Shown piece after piece: positions 22,622 through 32,900 of a stretch of 40,132 nt of DNA. The notes beneath the pieces are model-generated. The model searched no databases, was not told where the DNA came from, and worked only from the letters and a program-made list of their open reading frames with translations. The position numbers and the translations under genes are program-made. Position 1 is the stretch's first letter; every line of letters begins with the position of its first letter. The stretch comes from CAMTUW01 sp947085035 (GTDB lineage: Bacteria; Actinomycetota; Coriobacteriia; Anaerosomatales; PHET01), in the NCBI GenBank assembly GCA_947085035.1, contig CAMTUW010000021.1, positions 1 through 40,132 on the forward strand, written 5' to 3'.

Positions 22622-24187
22622 ATGGTCACTCTCTATGACACGACACTGCGTGACGGCACCCAGCGGGAGGGCATCTCGCTGTCCGTCGACGACAAGCTGC
22701 GCATCGCGGCGAAGCTCGACCTTCTCGGCGTGCACTACATCGAGGGTGGGTTCCCGGGCTCGAACCCCAAAGACATCGAGTTCTTCGAACGCGCGCGCGA
22801 CCTGGTGCTCGAGAACGCGACCATCACCGCGTTCGGCGCGACTCGCCGCAAGGGAGTGGCCGCCGCCGATGACGAGGGGCTTCGCGCGCTGATCGACACG
22901 GGCTGCGAGGCGCTTTGCATCTTCGGCAAGGCATGGGACCTCCACGTCACCGAGACGCTCCAAGCGACGCTTGACGAGAACCTCGCCATGGTGGGCGACT
23001 CGGTGGCGTTCTTGAAGGCGCAAGGGCGAACCGTCTTCTTCGACGCAGAGCACTTCTTCGACGGCTACCGCGCCAACTCCGGCTACGCTCTGGAAGTCTG
23101 CCGCGTCGCCGAACGGGCGGGCGCCGACGCGATCGTTCTCTGTGACACCAACGGCGGCACGTTGCCGCACGAGGTCATGCGTATCGTGACCGAGGTCTCG
23201 CTCGCGCTGGGCGCGACGCTGGGCATCCACGCGCACAACGACGCTGGCTGCGCCGTGGCGAACTCGCTCGTGGCGGTCGAGGCTGGCTGCGTTCACGTCC
23301 AGGGCACGGCTAACGGCTACGGCGAGCGCGCCGGCAACGCCGACCTCATGGCGATCATCCCGGCGCTCGTGCTCAAGATGGGCGATGACTGCATCCCGCG
23401 CGACCGACTCAAGCTGCTCACCGAGGTCAGCCACTTCATCGCCGAGACCGCGAACCTCGCACCGAACCCCCACCAACCCTACACCGGCTCGAGCGCGTTC
23501 GCGCACAAGGGCGGCGTGCACGCAAGCGCCGCCGCTCGTCTGCCCGAGGCCTATGAGCACGTCGATCCCGTCACGGTGGGCAACCTCGCGCGCGTCGTGG
23601 TGAGCGAACTCGCGGGCCGCGCCTCGCTCACGATGAAGGCGGCCGAGCTGGGCATCGAACTCGCAGGTGACACCGCTGCAGCGGTGCTCGACTCGATCAA
23701 GGAGCTCGAGTACCGGGGTTACAGCTTCGAGACCGCTGATGCCTCACTCGCGATCATGCTGAAGAAACGGCTCGGGACGTATGAGCCGCTGTTTCGCCTC
23801 GAGTCGTTTCGCGTGATCGCCGAGAAGCGCGAGGACGGTCGGGTGGTGACCGAGGCGACCATCAAGGTCCACGTCCAGGGTCACCGCTTCATCGCGACCG
23901 CTGAGGGCAACGGCCCCGTCAATGCGTTGGACAAGGCGCTGCGCATCGCGATCCAGAGCTTCTACCCCGCGCTTGAGACGATCACTCTTGAGGACTTCAA
24001 AGTACGCGTGCTCGATGACCACAAGGGCACCGGCGCTGTGACGCGCGTCTTGATCGAGTCCGGTGACCATCACGAGTCGTGGGGGACCGTCGGTGTCTCG
24101 GAAAACATCATCGAGGCCTCATGGGAGGCGTTGGTGGACGCCATCGAATACGGACTTTCTCGCGAGCCGTTCACCGAAAACATCTGA
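22622..24187 (+). CDS. cimA: (R)-citramalate synthase
   Basis: This 521-residue acetyl-CoA-dependent synthase condenses pyruvate to citramalate, the first step of threonine-independent isoleucine synthesis. The alpha-IPMS/homocitrate-synthase barrel is clear: LYDTTLRDGTQREGISLSVD at the N-terminus (metal and substrate Arg/Asp), GGFPGSNPKD, HAHND near residue 203 (metal ligands) and TANGYGERAGNAD near 230. The GGFPGSNPKD and YGERAGNAD forms are typical of the CimA branch rather than LeuA. Residues 390-515 match the LeuA-type regulatory domain, suggesting feedback by isoleucine. In-frame ATGs at 22610 and 22613 are alternatives; 22622 matches the family start. Confidence 0.92.
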   Translation: MVTLYDTTLRDGTQREGISLSVDDKLRIAAKLDLLGVHYIEGGFPGSNPKDIEFFERARDLVLENATITAFGATRRKGVAAADDEGLRALIDTGCEALCIFGKAWDLHVTETLQATLDENLAMVGDSVAFLKAQGRTVFFDAEHFFDGYRANSGYALEVCRVAERAGADAIVLCDTNGGTLPHEVMRIVTEVSLALGATLGIHAHNDAGCAVANSLVAVEAGCVHVQGTANGYGERAGNADLMAIIPALVLKMGDDCIPRDRLKLLTEVSHFIAETANLAPNPHQPYTGSSAFAHKGGVHASAAARLPEAYEHVDPVTVGNLARVVVSELAGRASLTMKAAELGIELAGDTAAAVLDSIKELEYRGYSFETADASLAIMLKKRLGTYEPLFRLESFRVIAEKREDGRVVTEATIKVHVQGHRFIATAEGNGPVNALDKALRIAIQSFYPALETITLEDFKVRVLDDHKGTGAVTRVLIESGDHHESWGTVGVSENIIEASWEALVDAIEYGLSREPFTENI

Positions 24188-24268
24188 TCAGCGAGCAGGA
24201 GAACCGCATCCCTTATGGAACCTGAAGGCATCATCGTCGATCCTTTAAGGCGTATCCGGGAGTGCGGA

Positions 24269-25027
24269 ATGCGAGTCGTCCGGGTCCTCTTCGAGGGTGA
24301 CTGCCGCTACGGACTCGCTAACGACGACACCGTCACCCTCATCAGTGATGAACCGTTCGCGGCGTGGGAGCCCGAAGGGGTGCTCGCGCTGCATGAGGCC
24401 AAACTGCTGTCCCCGGTATCGCCAACGAAGATCGTATGCGTGGGGCTGAACTATCGGGCGCACATCGCCGAGATGGGACACGATCTCCCGGTCGAGCCGG
24501 TCATCTTCCTCAAGCCCTCGACGTCGGTCATAGGTCCGCAAGCGACCATTCCCTTGCCCGATGGCGTGGGCAGGGTCGACCACGAAGCCGAACTCGGCGT
24601 GGTCATCGGGCGTCGGACGCACAACGCGTCCCCTGAGCAGGCGGCAGCGAACATCCTCGGATTCACCTGTGGCAATGACGTCACCGCTCGCGACCTGCAG
24701 AAACGTGACGGTCAGTGGTCGCGGGCGAAGGGCTTCGACGGCTTCTGCCCGCTGGGTCCCTGGGTCGAGACAGACGTCGACGTGAGCGATGTTGAGGTGA
24801 TGTGCCTCGTGAACGGCGAGTCTCGACAAGCCGCACGTACCAGCGACATGCTGTTCGACCCGTATGAGATCGTCAGCTTCGTGAGCCGCGTGATGACGCT
24901 CGTTCCGGGCGATGTCGTCCTTACCGGGACTCCCGGGGGCATCGGTCCGCTCCACCACGGTGACGTCGTCGAGGTACGAATCCAGGGCGTCGGCTCACTC
25001 GTGAACACGGTTGGACGACCCATCTGA
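24269..25027 (+). CDS. fumarylacetoacetate hydrolase (FAH)-family protein
   Basis: This 252-residue protein has the common FAH fold; members hydrolyse or decarboxylate C-C bonds in diketo or keto-acid compounds (fumarylpyruvate hydrolase, oxaloacetate tautomerase/decarboxylase and similar). Motifs: KIVCVGLNYRAHIAEM near 55, VDHEAELGVVIGR (metal-binding Glu), GFTCGNDVTARDLQ, GFDGFCPLGPWV and DVVLTGTPGGIGPLHHGD. The ATG at 24269 has GGGAG about 6 bases before it and gives the family's usual length; the frame extends 18 codons further without conserved sequence. It follows cimA by 81 bases. The substrate is uncertain. Confidence 0.85.
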   Translation: MRVVRVLFEGDCRYGLANDDTVTLISDEPFAAWEPEGVLALHEAKLLSPVSPTKIVCVGLNYRAHIAEMGHDLPVEPVIFLKPSTSVIGPQATIPLPDGVGRVDHEAELGVVIGRRTHNASPEQAAANILGFTCGNDVTARDLQKRDGQWSRAKGFDGFCPLGPWVETDVDVSDVEVMCLVNGESRQAARTSDMLFDPYEIVSFVSRVMTLVPGDVVLTGTPGGIGPLHHGDVVEVRIQGVGSLVNTVGRPI

Positions 25028-25099
25028 CGTCGCGCCGTGACGGAGGGATGATTCTTGGAGATAAGCACTGTGTCAGTCCTGAGTGGAAGGGAGTTCGTC

Positions 25100-28000
25100 G
25101 TGCGCACTCGATCACGTTGGCTTCGTGTTGTCGTGGCGACCATGTTGGTCGCCTCTTTGTCACCCGGCTCGTTCGCCGGTGCGGCGGTCGAGCCCGGGGG
25201 TGGCGGCTCAAGAGCCGTGCCGATCAAGACGACCACCGTTCAAGCATCCGAGAGATCGGGCGGCATCGAGCTGAAGTTCTCTGACCTCGCCGCAGACGTC
25301 GAGGCGCTCGATATCCACCGAAGCACGCTTCCGGGCGTCGAGGGAGAGAAGCTCAACGGTGAGCCCGTGCGCGGTTCACGCTACTTCGATGATTCCGCCC
25401 AGCCCGGTGTCCAGTACTACTACACCGTGAAGGTGGCCAGTCGTCGCTCCGTCGATCAGGACCGTATGGGCCGCAGGGTGACACCCGATGTCATCGAGCA
25501 GGTCAAGGCCGAGGTCATCGAGCTCGCGAAAGAACAGCCCGCCTCCCAGGTCACGGCGTCGCGGGTCAAGCGCCCTGAGCGCCCACAGGCAACGGGCGAG
25601 CTGTCCGTGCGACCCGCCTCGCCCGAGGCCGTTTCGGCGATGGCGACAACGATAGGTGGGTCTGGCCCGGCCCTCATCAACACCAACACCACATGGAGCC
25701 CTGCGAAGAGCCCGTACTATATCCGAAACGACGTGGTGGTCGCTGCCGGCAAGACGCTCACGATTCTTCCCGGGACCAAGGTGTACTTCGACACCGCCAT
25801 ATCCGGGGGAGCGACTGAGACCCCGTTTCCGGGGGTCTCAAGCGTCACCGACAGGATCGATCTCGTCGTTCACGGCAGACTGATAGCGAAAGGCACCTCG
25901 ACCAACCCGATCCTTCTCACGTCGATCAACTCCATGACGACGAGTGGTACGGCGAACCTGCCCGTGGCCGGTGACTGGGGCTGCGTCTTCGTTGACAGCA
26001 TGGATGCCTCCGAGGTGAGCTTCGTGCACTTCGAGTACGGGATCTTCGGGGTATGGGGCCACAACACGTCGCGACCCTACGTAAGCAACTCGGTGTTCAA
26101 GAGCATCGGTACGTCAAGCGGATGGATGTTTCCGTGGGGTGCGGTGAACTTCACGCAGCCGAGGACCAATGCCACGACGCCCCGTATCCGGATCACCGGC
26201 AACAAGTTCGGTATCGGCTACGACACGAGCGGTATCGCACTTCACTTCAATGCGCTGGGGACCTCCACGGTAGACCGCGTGCTCGACCCCTACATCGCCA
26301 TGAACGACATCACCACACCCTGGCCGATCGAGATCTATGGTTCTGAGTCCCCTGCAGGAGGGGTGACTCATGCCGGCAAGTACGGCAATGTGCTGATCAA
26401 GGGAAGCATCGTGAAGAACCGCATCGTGACCGACGACGGGTACGGCGTCTACATCGAGGCTGAGTCACAGGCCGCAAAGACCGCAGCTGTGAGCACGGCG
26501 TTCGTCGGAAACACGATTGTCAGCTCTGACTCTGACGACGACGCTGTGTATGTGGAAGCTGTCACTCGTGGATTCGGTGGGTCAGCCTCCGCCAGACCGA
26601 CGTTTTCCGGCGATGTCATCACGGGCAGCGGCCATGACGCCGTCGCTGTGTATGCGGCAGCGAGAGATAACACGCCCGCCAACAGTGGTGCCGCCGCCGC
26701 CGCCCCGCGGTTCACGAACTGTCAGCTTCGTTCCAACGGTAACGACGCGGTCTCGCTTCGAGCGTGGACTGAAGGCAAGGGCCTTGCTTCGACCAATGCC
26801 GTGTTCAGCGGCGGCACCGTGCAGACATCCAACGAATTCGGGGTCAACGCATCCGCCGAAAGCCGCTATGGACCGGCTACGGCTTCCCCGTCGTTCTCGA
26901 ATGTGACCGGGCGAAGCTGGAACGCGGAAGAGTTCCTCTATTGTTCGGCCCAGACGGGCGAGGCGGGAACCGCGAAGGCGAACCCCCGCTGGACCGGAGG
27001 CTCGTTGTGGTCGACCGGCGACGATGGGATCCGTGCGCGCGCACTCTCGGCAGATGGCTCCGCTGAGGCCCGGCCCTACGTCGCGGGAACCACGATTCGA
27101 AGCTACGGCACCTGCGTGATGACCGAGGCGTACGCCTCCAACTCAGGTGCGGGAAGCGGCAACGCCAACGCATCTGGAACCATTCTCAACTCACGGCTCG
27201 TGTCCTCGGAATATCGTGGATACGAGGGAGATGCTGATACCAATGGCACGGGCAGCGCGGTTCTGTCACCGGTGATCACCGGCGGCTCGATAACCGCGGA
27301 CAGTGATGCGGCGCTTGAACTCGAGGCTGATTCGGCGGGCGGCGCCGTCACCGTCTCGCCGACCATCACGGACGCGAGATTCTCGTCGATGGAAGAGGTG
27401 CTCGATCTGGACGCATATCGTTCAGGCGACGGCACGCGCACCGCGAACGTCACGGTCTCTCCGCGAATAACGCGCTCCACCCTCCTGTCAAGGTACTACG
27501 ACGTGATCGATGCGAATGGGTGGAACGACGGCCTGGCCGGTAGCACCCACGTGAAGCCGGTGATCTCTGGCAGCACGCTGACGAACACCCACGACGGTCC
27601 AGGCATTGTCTTGAGCGCCGCCGTTGTGGGCACCGGGACGGCCGAGGTCGCGCCGGTGATGACCAAGACCAAGGTCAGTGCTGAGGGTGAGGCGCTCGAT
27701 ATCTCCGTCCGGGGTTCGGGTGTCAAGGGCAAGGCTCTGGCGCGAGGCACCTTCACCGACTGCTCGTTCAGCTCGAGCGAAGACGACGCAGTCGATATCT
27801 ATGCGACCAACAACGGGGGAGTCGCCCAGGTCACGCCCACGTTCACCAGGTGTACGGTCGAGGCTCCTCAGGACTACGCGTACGAGCTCGTGGCGTCCGT
27901 GTCAGGCTCGACGGGAACTCTGGCCGAGTGCGCGCCGGTCATCTCCGGAGGCAGCGTCCCCTACTCCGGTGACGGTATCGTCGTGGAAGCGAATCAGTGG

Positions 28001-29443
28001 GACGACAACGCCTCCACAGCGGTCAGGGTGGCCCCGCGAATCACCGGTTGCTCCGTGGTGGCGCACTGGGGAGACGGCTTCGATACGACCGCCCGCACCA
28101 GTGGTACGGGAAGGGCCACCAACGACAGCTACATCTATGACAGTCCGGTGATGAGCCGCGACGGCATCAGCCATAGAGTGGCCTGTGACGGTCCGACCTC
28201 CTCGGGTGATGCGGCCAACAACGCCAGGACTCTCGGCGTGTCGATGTCGAGACGGACGAAGGTCGAATCATTCGACGGCGAGGGCGTTGAGCACGAAACA
28301 TTCAGCAGACAAGGCAACGCCTACGACAGGACACAGGTGAAATACCTGGCGATCTCTTCCGGCCGTAGCGCGGTCCATTCCTCGGTGACCGCTGCTGACG
28401 GCTCCGGCAAGGTCGCACAGTCCACGCCGGTGATCACAGGCAATACAGCATCGATGGCGTGGGGAGCCGGCGGTGACGGATTCCGTCTGCACGCGAACAC
28501 GAATCACAGCGTATCCACCGCCACGGCTTCTCCCACGATCTCATCGAACACCCTGGCGGGCGTGTTCGGAGACGGAGTCAGTGTCGGGGCTGATTCATCC
28601 GGAAAGGCGATCGCTAGGCCCACCATCACGGGCAATACCATCACAGGGGCACAAGGCAACGGCATCTATGTCTATGGCGGTGGCGAGGGCAGCGCTCCTT
28701 CGATCTCGAGGAACACGGTCAGCCGATCACGCCTGTGCAACATATTCCTCGATGACATCGCAGGCGGCATCGTCACGCAGAACACGTTGCGCGACCCCGG
28801 TTGGTACTACTATGGAAACGATGAGTTCAACTCGAGTGCTCTGTTCTGGTACCACGCTGATCCTTCGAAGGCTTCGGTTCGCGGTAACATGATCACGGGC
28901 GCCCGGTCCGCCGCCATCTACTATGAAGACGGGGCCGCGAAGACGAACTACAACTCCTTCGTGGATGCTGCCGGCAACGCGAACCGTCCGTTCAACTACT
29001 GGTCCGATCAGAGTTCGATGCCCATGCCGAAGTTCGATGCGCGCAACAACTGGTGGGGAAGCGCGAGTCCGGCGCAGGTCGCCGCTACAGTCAATCTCCC
29101 CGGATGGTCAGGCGCAAAGAGCGACATCGTCGACTTGGGCGCCCCGCTGACGTCCCGTCAACCCAACGTGACCAAGGTCGTGGTGGCAAAGACCGCGACC
29201 AAGGTCAAGCTCACGGTCACGTTCGACAGGCCCATGGACAAGGGTGTGAAGACGCTCGGGTTCGGCAAGGCCTCTCCGTATGCCACGTACAAGGTGACCG
29301 GCACATGGAACGCCGACGGCAGAGTCTTCGTAGGCTCGCGTTCGCGCAGCGGATTGCCTACCGGCGTGAACCTGTACTTCTCGGGTGCCAAGGATCTGCC
29401 TGGCAATACCGTGAGGTCGCTGAGCAAGGGATTCAAGTTGTAG
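25100..29443 (+). CDS. large secreted repeat protein, probable right-handed beta-helix
   Basis: This 1447-residue exported protein has not been assigned to a named family. Residues 1-29 form a signal peptide (MRTRSRWLRVVVATMLVASL, then an AGAA-type cleavage site). Residues about 40-112 look like a fibronectin-III module ending PGVQYYYTVKV. Residues about 200-440 carry IRNDVVVAAGKTLTILPGT and single-coil beta-helix sequence. Residues 466-1220 hold about 20 imperfect repeats of 29-36 residues. Residues 1316-1320 are NNWWG, a common helix-capping motif. Residues 1356-1447 resemble a Big_5-like Ig domain (VTFDRPMD). The GTG start has GGAAGGGAG 6 bases upstream. No LPxTG anchor, SLH domain or lyase catalytic set is seen. 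It may be an adhesin or matrix protein, possibly shed. Confidence 0.75.
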   Translation: MRTRSRWLRVVVATMLVASLSPGSFAGAAVEPGGGGSRAVPIKTTTVQASERSGGIELKFSDLAADVEALDIHRSTLPGVEGEKLNGEPVRGSRYFDDSAQPGVQYYYTVKVASRRSVDQDRMGRRVTPDVIEQVKAEVIELAKEQPASQVTASRVKRPERPQATGELSVRPASPEAVSAMATTIGGSGPALINTNTTWSPAKSPYYIRNDVVVAAGKTLTILPGTKVYFDTAISGGATETPFPGVSSVTDRIDLVVHGRLIAKGTSTNPILLTSINSMTTSGTANLPVAGDWGCVFVDSMDASEVSFVHFEYGIFGVWGHNTSRPYVSNSVFKSIGTSSGWMFPWGAVNFTQPRTNATTPRIRITGNKFGIGYDTSGIALHFNALGTSTVDRVLDPYIAMNDITTPWPIEIYGSESPAGGVTHAGKYGNVLIKGSIVKNRIVTDDGYGVYIEAESQAAKTAAVSTAFVGNTIVSSDSDDDAVYVEAVTRGFGGSASARPTFSGDVITGSGHDAVAVYAAARDNTPANSGAAAAAPRFTNCQLRSNGNDAVSLRAWTEGKGLASTNAVFSGGTVQTSNEFGVNASAESRYGPATASPSFSNVTGRSWNAEEFLYCSAQTGEAGTAKANPRWTGGSLWSTGDDGIRARALSADGSAEARPYVAGTTIRSYGTCVMTEAYASNSGAGSGNANASGTILNSRLVSSEYRGYEGDADTNGTGSAVLSPVITGGSITADSDAALELEADSAGGAVTVSPTITDARFSSMEEVLDLDAYRSGDGTRTANVTVSPRITRSTLLSRYYDVIDANGWNDGLAGSTHVKPVISGSTLTNTHDGPGIVLSAAVVGTGTAEVAPVMTKTKVSAEGEALDISVRGSGVKGKALARGTFTDCSFSSSEDDAVDIYATNNGGVAQVTPTFTRCTVEAPQDYAYELVASVSGSTGTLAECAPVISGGSVPYSGDGIVVEANQWDDNASTAVRVAPRITGCSVVAHWGDGFDTTARTSGTGRATNDSYIYDSPVMSRDGISHRVACDGPTSSGDAANNARTLGVSMSRRTKVESFDGEGVEHETFSRQGNAYDRTQVKYLAISSGRSAVHSSVTAADGSGKVAQSTPVITGNTASMAWGAGGDGFRLHANTNHSVSTATASPTISSNTLAGVFGDGVSVGADSSGKAIARPTITGNTITGAQGNGIYVYGGGEGSAPSISRNTVSRSRLCNIFLDDIAGGIVTQNTLRDPGWYYYGNDEFNSSALFWYHADPSKASVRGNMITGARSAAIYYEDGAAKTNYNSFVDAAGNANRPFNYWSDQSSMPMPKFDARNNWWGSASPAQVAATVNLPGWSGAKSDIVDLGAPLTSRQPNVTKVVVAKTATKVKLTVTFDRPMDKGVKTLGFGKASPYATYKVTGTWNADGRVFVGSRSRSGLPTGVNLYFSGAKDLPGNTVRSLSKGFKL
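26495..28760 (+). repeat. about 20 tandem protein-level repeats of 29-36 residues
   Basis: Within the secreted protein, units follow the pattern P-x-hydrophobic-T/S-x-x-x-hydrophobic-x-S, then a D/G-rich turn, a short strand ending in Ala, a Gly/Asn-rich loop and alternating Ala/Val before the next Pro. Examples are RPTFSGDVITGSGHDAVAVY, SPVITGGSITADSDAALELE and RPTITGNTITGAQGNGIYVY. The DNA copies are strongly diverged, so the repeat is ancient and kept by selection on protein structure. One irregular stretch falls near 28130-28400. Confidence 0.75.
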
Positions 29444-29490
29444 GGTCGCTCGCACGGGGGCTTGATGCCCTCGGGTATGGATGAATCGAC

Positions 29491-29517
29491 GAGGGTCAGG
29501 CCACGCGCCTGGCCCTC
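29491..29517 (+). terminator. stem-loop after the large secreted protein gene
   Basis: GAGGGTCAGGC and GCCTGGCCCTC form an 11-base stem (one G-U pair in RNA) around a 5-base CACGC loop, 48 bases after the stop. Only two T follow, so it is not a textbook intrinsic terminator but is a strong hairpin in the right place. A weaker stem lies at 29456-29472. Confidence 0.55.
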
Positions 29518-29590
29518 TTCGATGTGCGCGCCGCTCGTCGCGGACAGCTGGCCGCTCGGCTATCCACAGGCACAGGATGTCGCGCCCCCG

Positions 29591-29599
29591 TGCTATTCT
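29591..29599 (+). promoter_or_regulatory. possible extended -10 promoter of the yerC-dnaE unit
   Basis: TGCTATTCT fits TGnTATnnT and is 50 bases before the ATG at 29650. No clear -35 is present. Confidence 0.35.
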
Positions 29600-29649
29600 G
29601 ACCGCGATATCTTGTGGTTCACGCCGTCTCGCAGGGGAGTCTTGCATTC

Positions 29650-29955
29650 ATGGTCGAGGATCGTCTTCGCACGCATGAAGTGGAAGAACTTCTCCGCGTG
29701 CTACTGTCTCTGCACGACGCCAACGAAGCCTATGATCTCCTTGTGGACCTGTGTACGGTGCGCGAGATTCAAGAGATGGCAGGTCGGCTCGAGGTCGCGA
29801 GAATGCTTGACGCCGGCGCTCACTACGGAGAGATTCAAGACGCCACGGGGGCCTCGGCGACCACGATCGCCCGCGTGAACAAGGCGCTCAAGTACGGTGC
29901 CGATGGCTACCGCCGCGTTCTCGACCGCGTCAGCGGCGAGCGCGCGGGCAGTTAG
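29650..29955 (+). CDS. TrpR-like YerC/YecD-family DNA-binding protein
   Basis: This 101-residue all-helical protein matches the TrpR-superfamily YerC/YecD group: THEVEELLRVLLSLHDANEA, then DLCTVREIQEMAGRLEVARM. A helix-turn-helix follows in GEIQDATGASATTIARVNKA. The length is typical. The ATG at 29650 has GGGGAG about 11 bases upstream; earlier in-frame starts add only non-conserved residues. In other bacteria yerC relatives are often near purine/pcrA or histidine genes, and the ligand is not known. Here it precedes dnaE by 10 bases and the his operon follows, so it could regulate that operon; this is inference. Confidence 0.85.
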   Translation: MVEDRLRTHEVEELLRVLLSLHDANEAYDLLVDLCTVREIQEMAGRLEVARMLDAGAHYGEIQDATGASATTIARVNKALKYGADGYRRVLDRVSGERAGS

Positions 29956-29965
29956 GGTTCTCGCC

Positions 29966-32900
29966 GTGTCCTTCGTCCACCTGCACACCCATTCCGAGTA
30001 CTCACTGCTCGACGGGGCCGCTCGTGTCACCGATCTCGTCACGAGCGCCCGTGAGCTCGAGATGCCGGCGCTCGCCATCACCGACCACGGCTACATGTAC
30101 GGGGCGGTTGATTTCTACCGCCAGGCGACGAAGGTCGGAGTCAAGCCGATCATCGGGTGCGAGGTGTACTTCGTCGGGGAGCGTCAGCTCAGCGGAGGAA
30201 AGCCCGCCCTGTACCACTTGCTGCTCCTAGCCAAGAACAACGTGGGCTACCGCAACCTCATGGCGATCGTGAGCGACGCGGCCGTCAAAGGGTTCTACTA
30301 TCGACCCCAAGTCGACCTCGCGTCGCTTGAGCGTCACTCCGAGGGCTTGATCTGCACGTCGGCGTGCATGAGCGGCATCGTGTCGAAGTCCATCGAGCGC
30401 GGTGTGCCCGAGGAGGCCAGACGCTGGGCGAAGACCTTCTCCGGTGTTTTTGCGCCGGGCGACTTCTATCTCGAGATCCAGGATCAAGGGATCGTCGCGG
30501 ACAATGGGGTCTCGCAGACCCAGATCAACGCCGCTATCTCGCAGATCGGAACGGAACTCGGGTTGCCTCTCGTGGCGACGAACGACGTTCACTACCTGGC
30601 CCGCAAGGATGCGGTGACGCAGGATCTGTTGCTGTGCATCGGTACGGGCTCGACCGTTGACCAGCCCGGGCGGATGAAGTTCTCCTGCGACGAGTTCTAC
30701 ATGAAGTCAGTCGAAGAGATGGCCGCCGCGCTTCCCGATTATCCCGAGGCGCTCGCCAACACCTTGGACATCGCCGAGAAGTGCAGCGTCGACATGGAGT
30801 TCGACAAGATCATCCTGCCGAGCTTTCAGGTGCCAGAGGCGCTGTCCGAGGCCGCCTACCTGCGCAAACGCTGCATCGAGGGACTCAGGGTGCGCTACGG
30901 TGATCCGGTGCCGGGCGACGCGATGGAGCGGCTCGAGTCAGAGCTGGCCGTGATCATCGAGAAGGGCTTCCCGGCATACTTCCTCATCGTGGCTGATTTC
31001 GTTCAGTGGGCGAAGGACAACCACATCGGTGTCGGGCCCGGCCGTGGTTCGGCGGCCGGCTCGATCGTCAGTTACTCGCTGGGGATCACGGCACTCGATC
31101 CCATCACGCACGGTCTGCTCTTCGAGCGCTTCTTGAACCCCGAGCGCTCGGAGATGCCCGATATCGATATGGACTTCGACGACGAGCGCCGTGGCGACGT
31201 CATCGAGTACGTGCGTCGCAAGTACGGTGAGGACAAGGTCGCTCAGATCATCACCTTCGGCACGATGAAGGCGCGGGCGGCCATCCGTGACGCGGGGCGC
31301 GTGCTGGGCTACCCCTACGGCGTGCCTGACAAGATCAGCAAGATGATCGTCGACGATCCCAAGGCGACCATCACGAGTTCGCTCGAGCAGAATCCGGACC
31401 TGCGAACCGAGTACGAGGAGAATGCGGACACGCGTCGCATCCTTGACGCCGCGCTGAGCCTCGAGGACTTCGTGCGCGGTGAGGGAGTTCACGCTGCCGG
31501 CGTGGTGATATGCCCCGACCCGCTGCACTTCCATCTCCCTGTCAAGAAGGACACCAAGGGCGGAGCCACGATCACCCAGTTCGATGGACCCACGGTCGCC
31601 CATCTGGGACTGTTGAAGATGGATTTCTTGGGCCTTCGCACCCTCACCGTCATAGCGAACGCGCTCGCGGCGATCAAGGACAGCCACGGTGTCGAGATCG
31701 ACATCGACTCCATCCCACTGGACGACGAGCTCACGTGGGAGTTGCTGCGACGCGGCGATACCGATGGCGTGTTCCAGGTCGAGTCGCCGGGCATGAAGCG
31801 AACCTTGAAGAGACTCAAGCCAACGGTGTTCGGCGATATCGTGGCCGTCGTGGCGCTGTTCAGGCCCGGCCCCATGGCCTCGATCGACAACTTCACCGAT
31901 CGCAAGCACGGGGTCGCGCCGATCAGCTACTACGACGATCGTCTCAAGTTCATCCTGGAAGAGACCTACGGTCTGATGGTCTATCAGGAGCAGGTCATGA
32001 GGATCTCGATGGAGATGGCGGGTTTCTCGGCAGCCAAAGCTGACAAGCTGCGCAAAGGCATGGGCAAGAAAGACGCCGAGATCATGGCCGAGATGTACCC
32101 TCCGTTCGTGGAGGGGGCGCTTGAGCGCGGCTACGACAAGCGCATCATCAAGCAGATGTGGGACGACATCGCGAAGTTCGCGGAATACGCCTTCAACAAG
32201 AGCCACGCGGCGGCCTATGGCCTCATCAGTTACCAGACCGCCTACCTCAAGGCGCACTATCCGCTGGACTTCATGGCCGCCGTGCTCACGAGCTACACCG
32301 GCAAGACCGATAAGATCGTGCACTACGTGGTCGCCTGCAACCGCGCCGCTATTGAGGTGCTGCCACCTGACGTGAACTCATCGGGTACGACCTTCGCGGC
32401 GGTCGACGGTGCGATTCGCTTCGGTCTGGCCGGCATCCGAGGTGTTGGCGAGGGCGTCGTAGCGGCGATCGTGAAGGCGCGACGGGCCGGGGGAGCGTTC
32501 GCCTCACTGCACGACTTCCTCGCGCGCGTCGATCTGACCGGCGTCAACAAGAAGACGCTCGAAGCGCTCGTGAAGGCGGGCGCATTCGACTCGACCGGGT
32601 ACACACGTCGCCAACTGATGCACTTCGTCGACGATGGCGGTGTGCTCGAGGCCGCGAACAAGCGATGCAAGGACAGAGACGCCGGGCAGTTCTCGATGTT
32701 CGATCTGGTGGACGCTGCCGACCATGGCTTCACCGATGACGCCCCGCCCAGTGACGGCATCGAATGGGATAAGCGGATCAAGCTCGCGTTCGAGAAGGAG
32801 ATGCTCGGCATCTACGTCACGGACCATCCGCTACGCGCGATCGAGGCGGCCGTGCGAGAGGCGGCGGACTGCTCGCTTGGCGATCTCGATGAGCTGAAGA

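Noticed and set aside
26495..28760. CRISPR array or DNA tandem repeat
   Set aside because: The repetition is at protein level only; the nucleotide copies are strongly diverged, with no identical spacers or repeats.
25100..29443. Pectate-lyase or other polysaccharide lyase
   Set aside because: The beta-helix fold is plausible, but no conserved catalytic Lys/Arg or calcium-binding Asp cluster of those families could be identified.
29378..29443. Cell-wall sorting signal at the C-terminus of the large secreted protein
   Set aside because: The end is a basic, non-hydrophobic stretch after an Ig-like domain; no LPxTG and no membrane helix.
29456..29649. Additional gene from 29462
   Set aside because: The frame lacks a ribosome site, crosses the hairpin and overlaps the regulator gene out of frame.
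30938..32323. A 461-codon open frame on the minus strand
   Set aside because: It is antisense to the dnaE palm/fingers region, with no recognisable motif or ribosome site; the dnaE frame is fully conserved.
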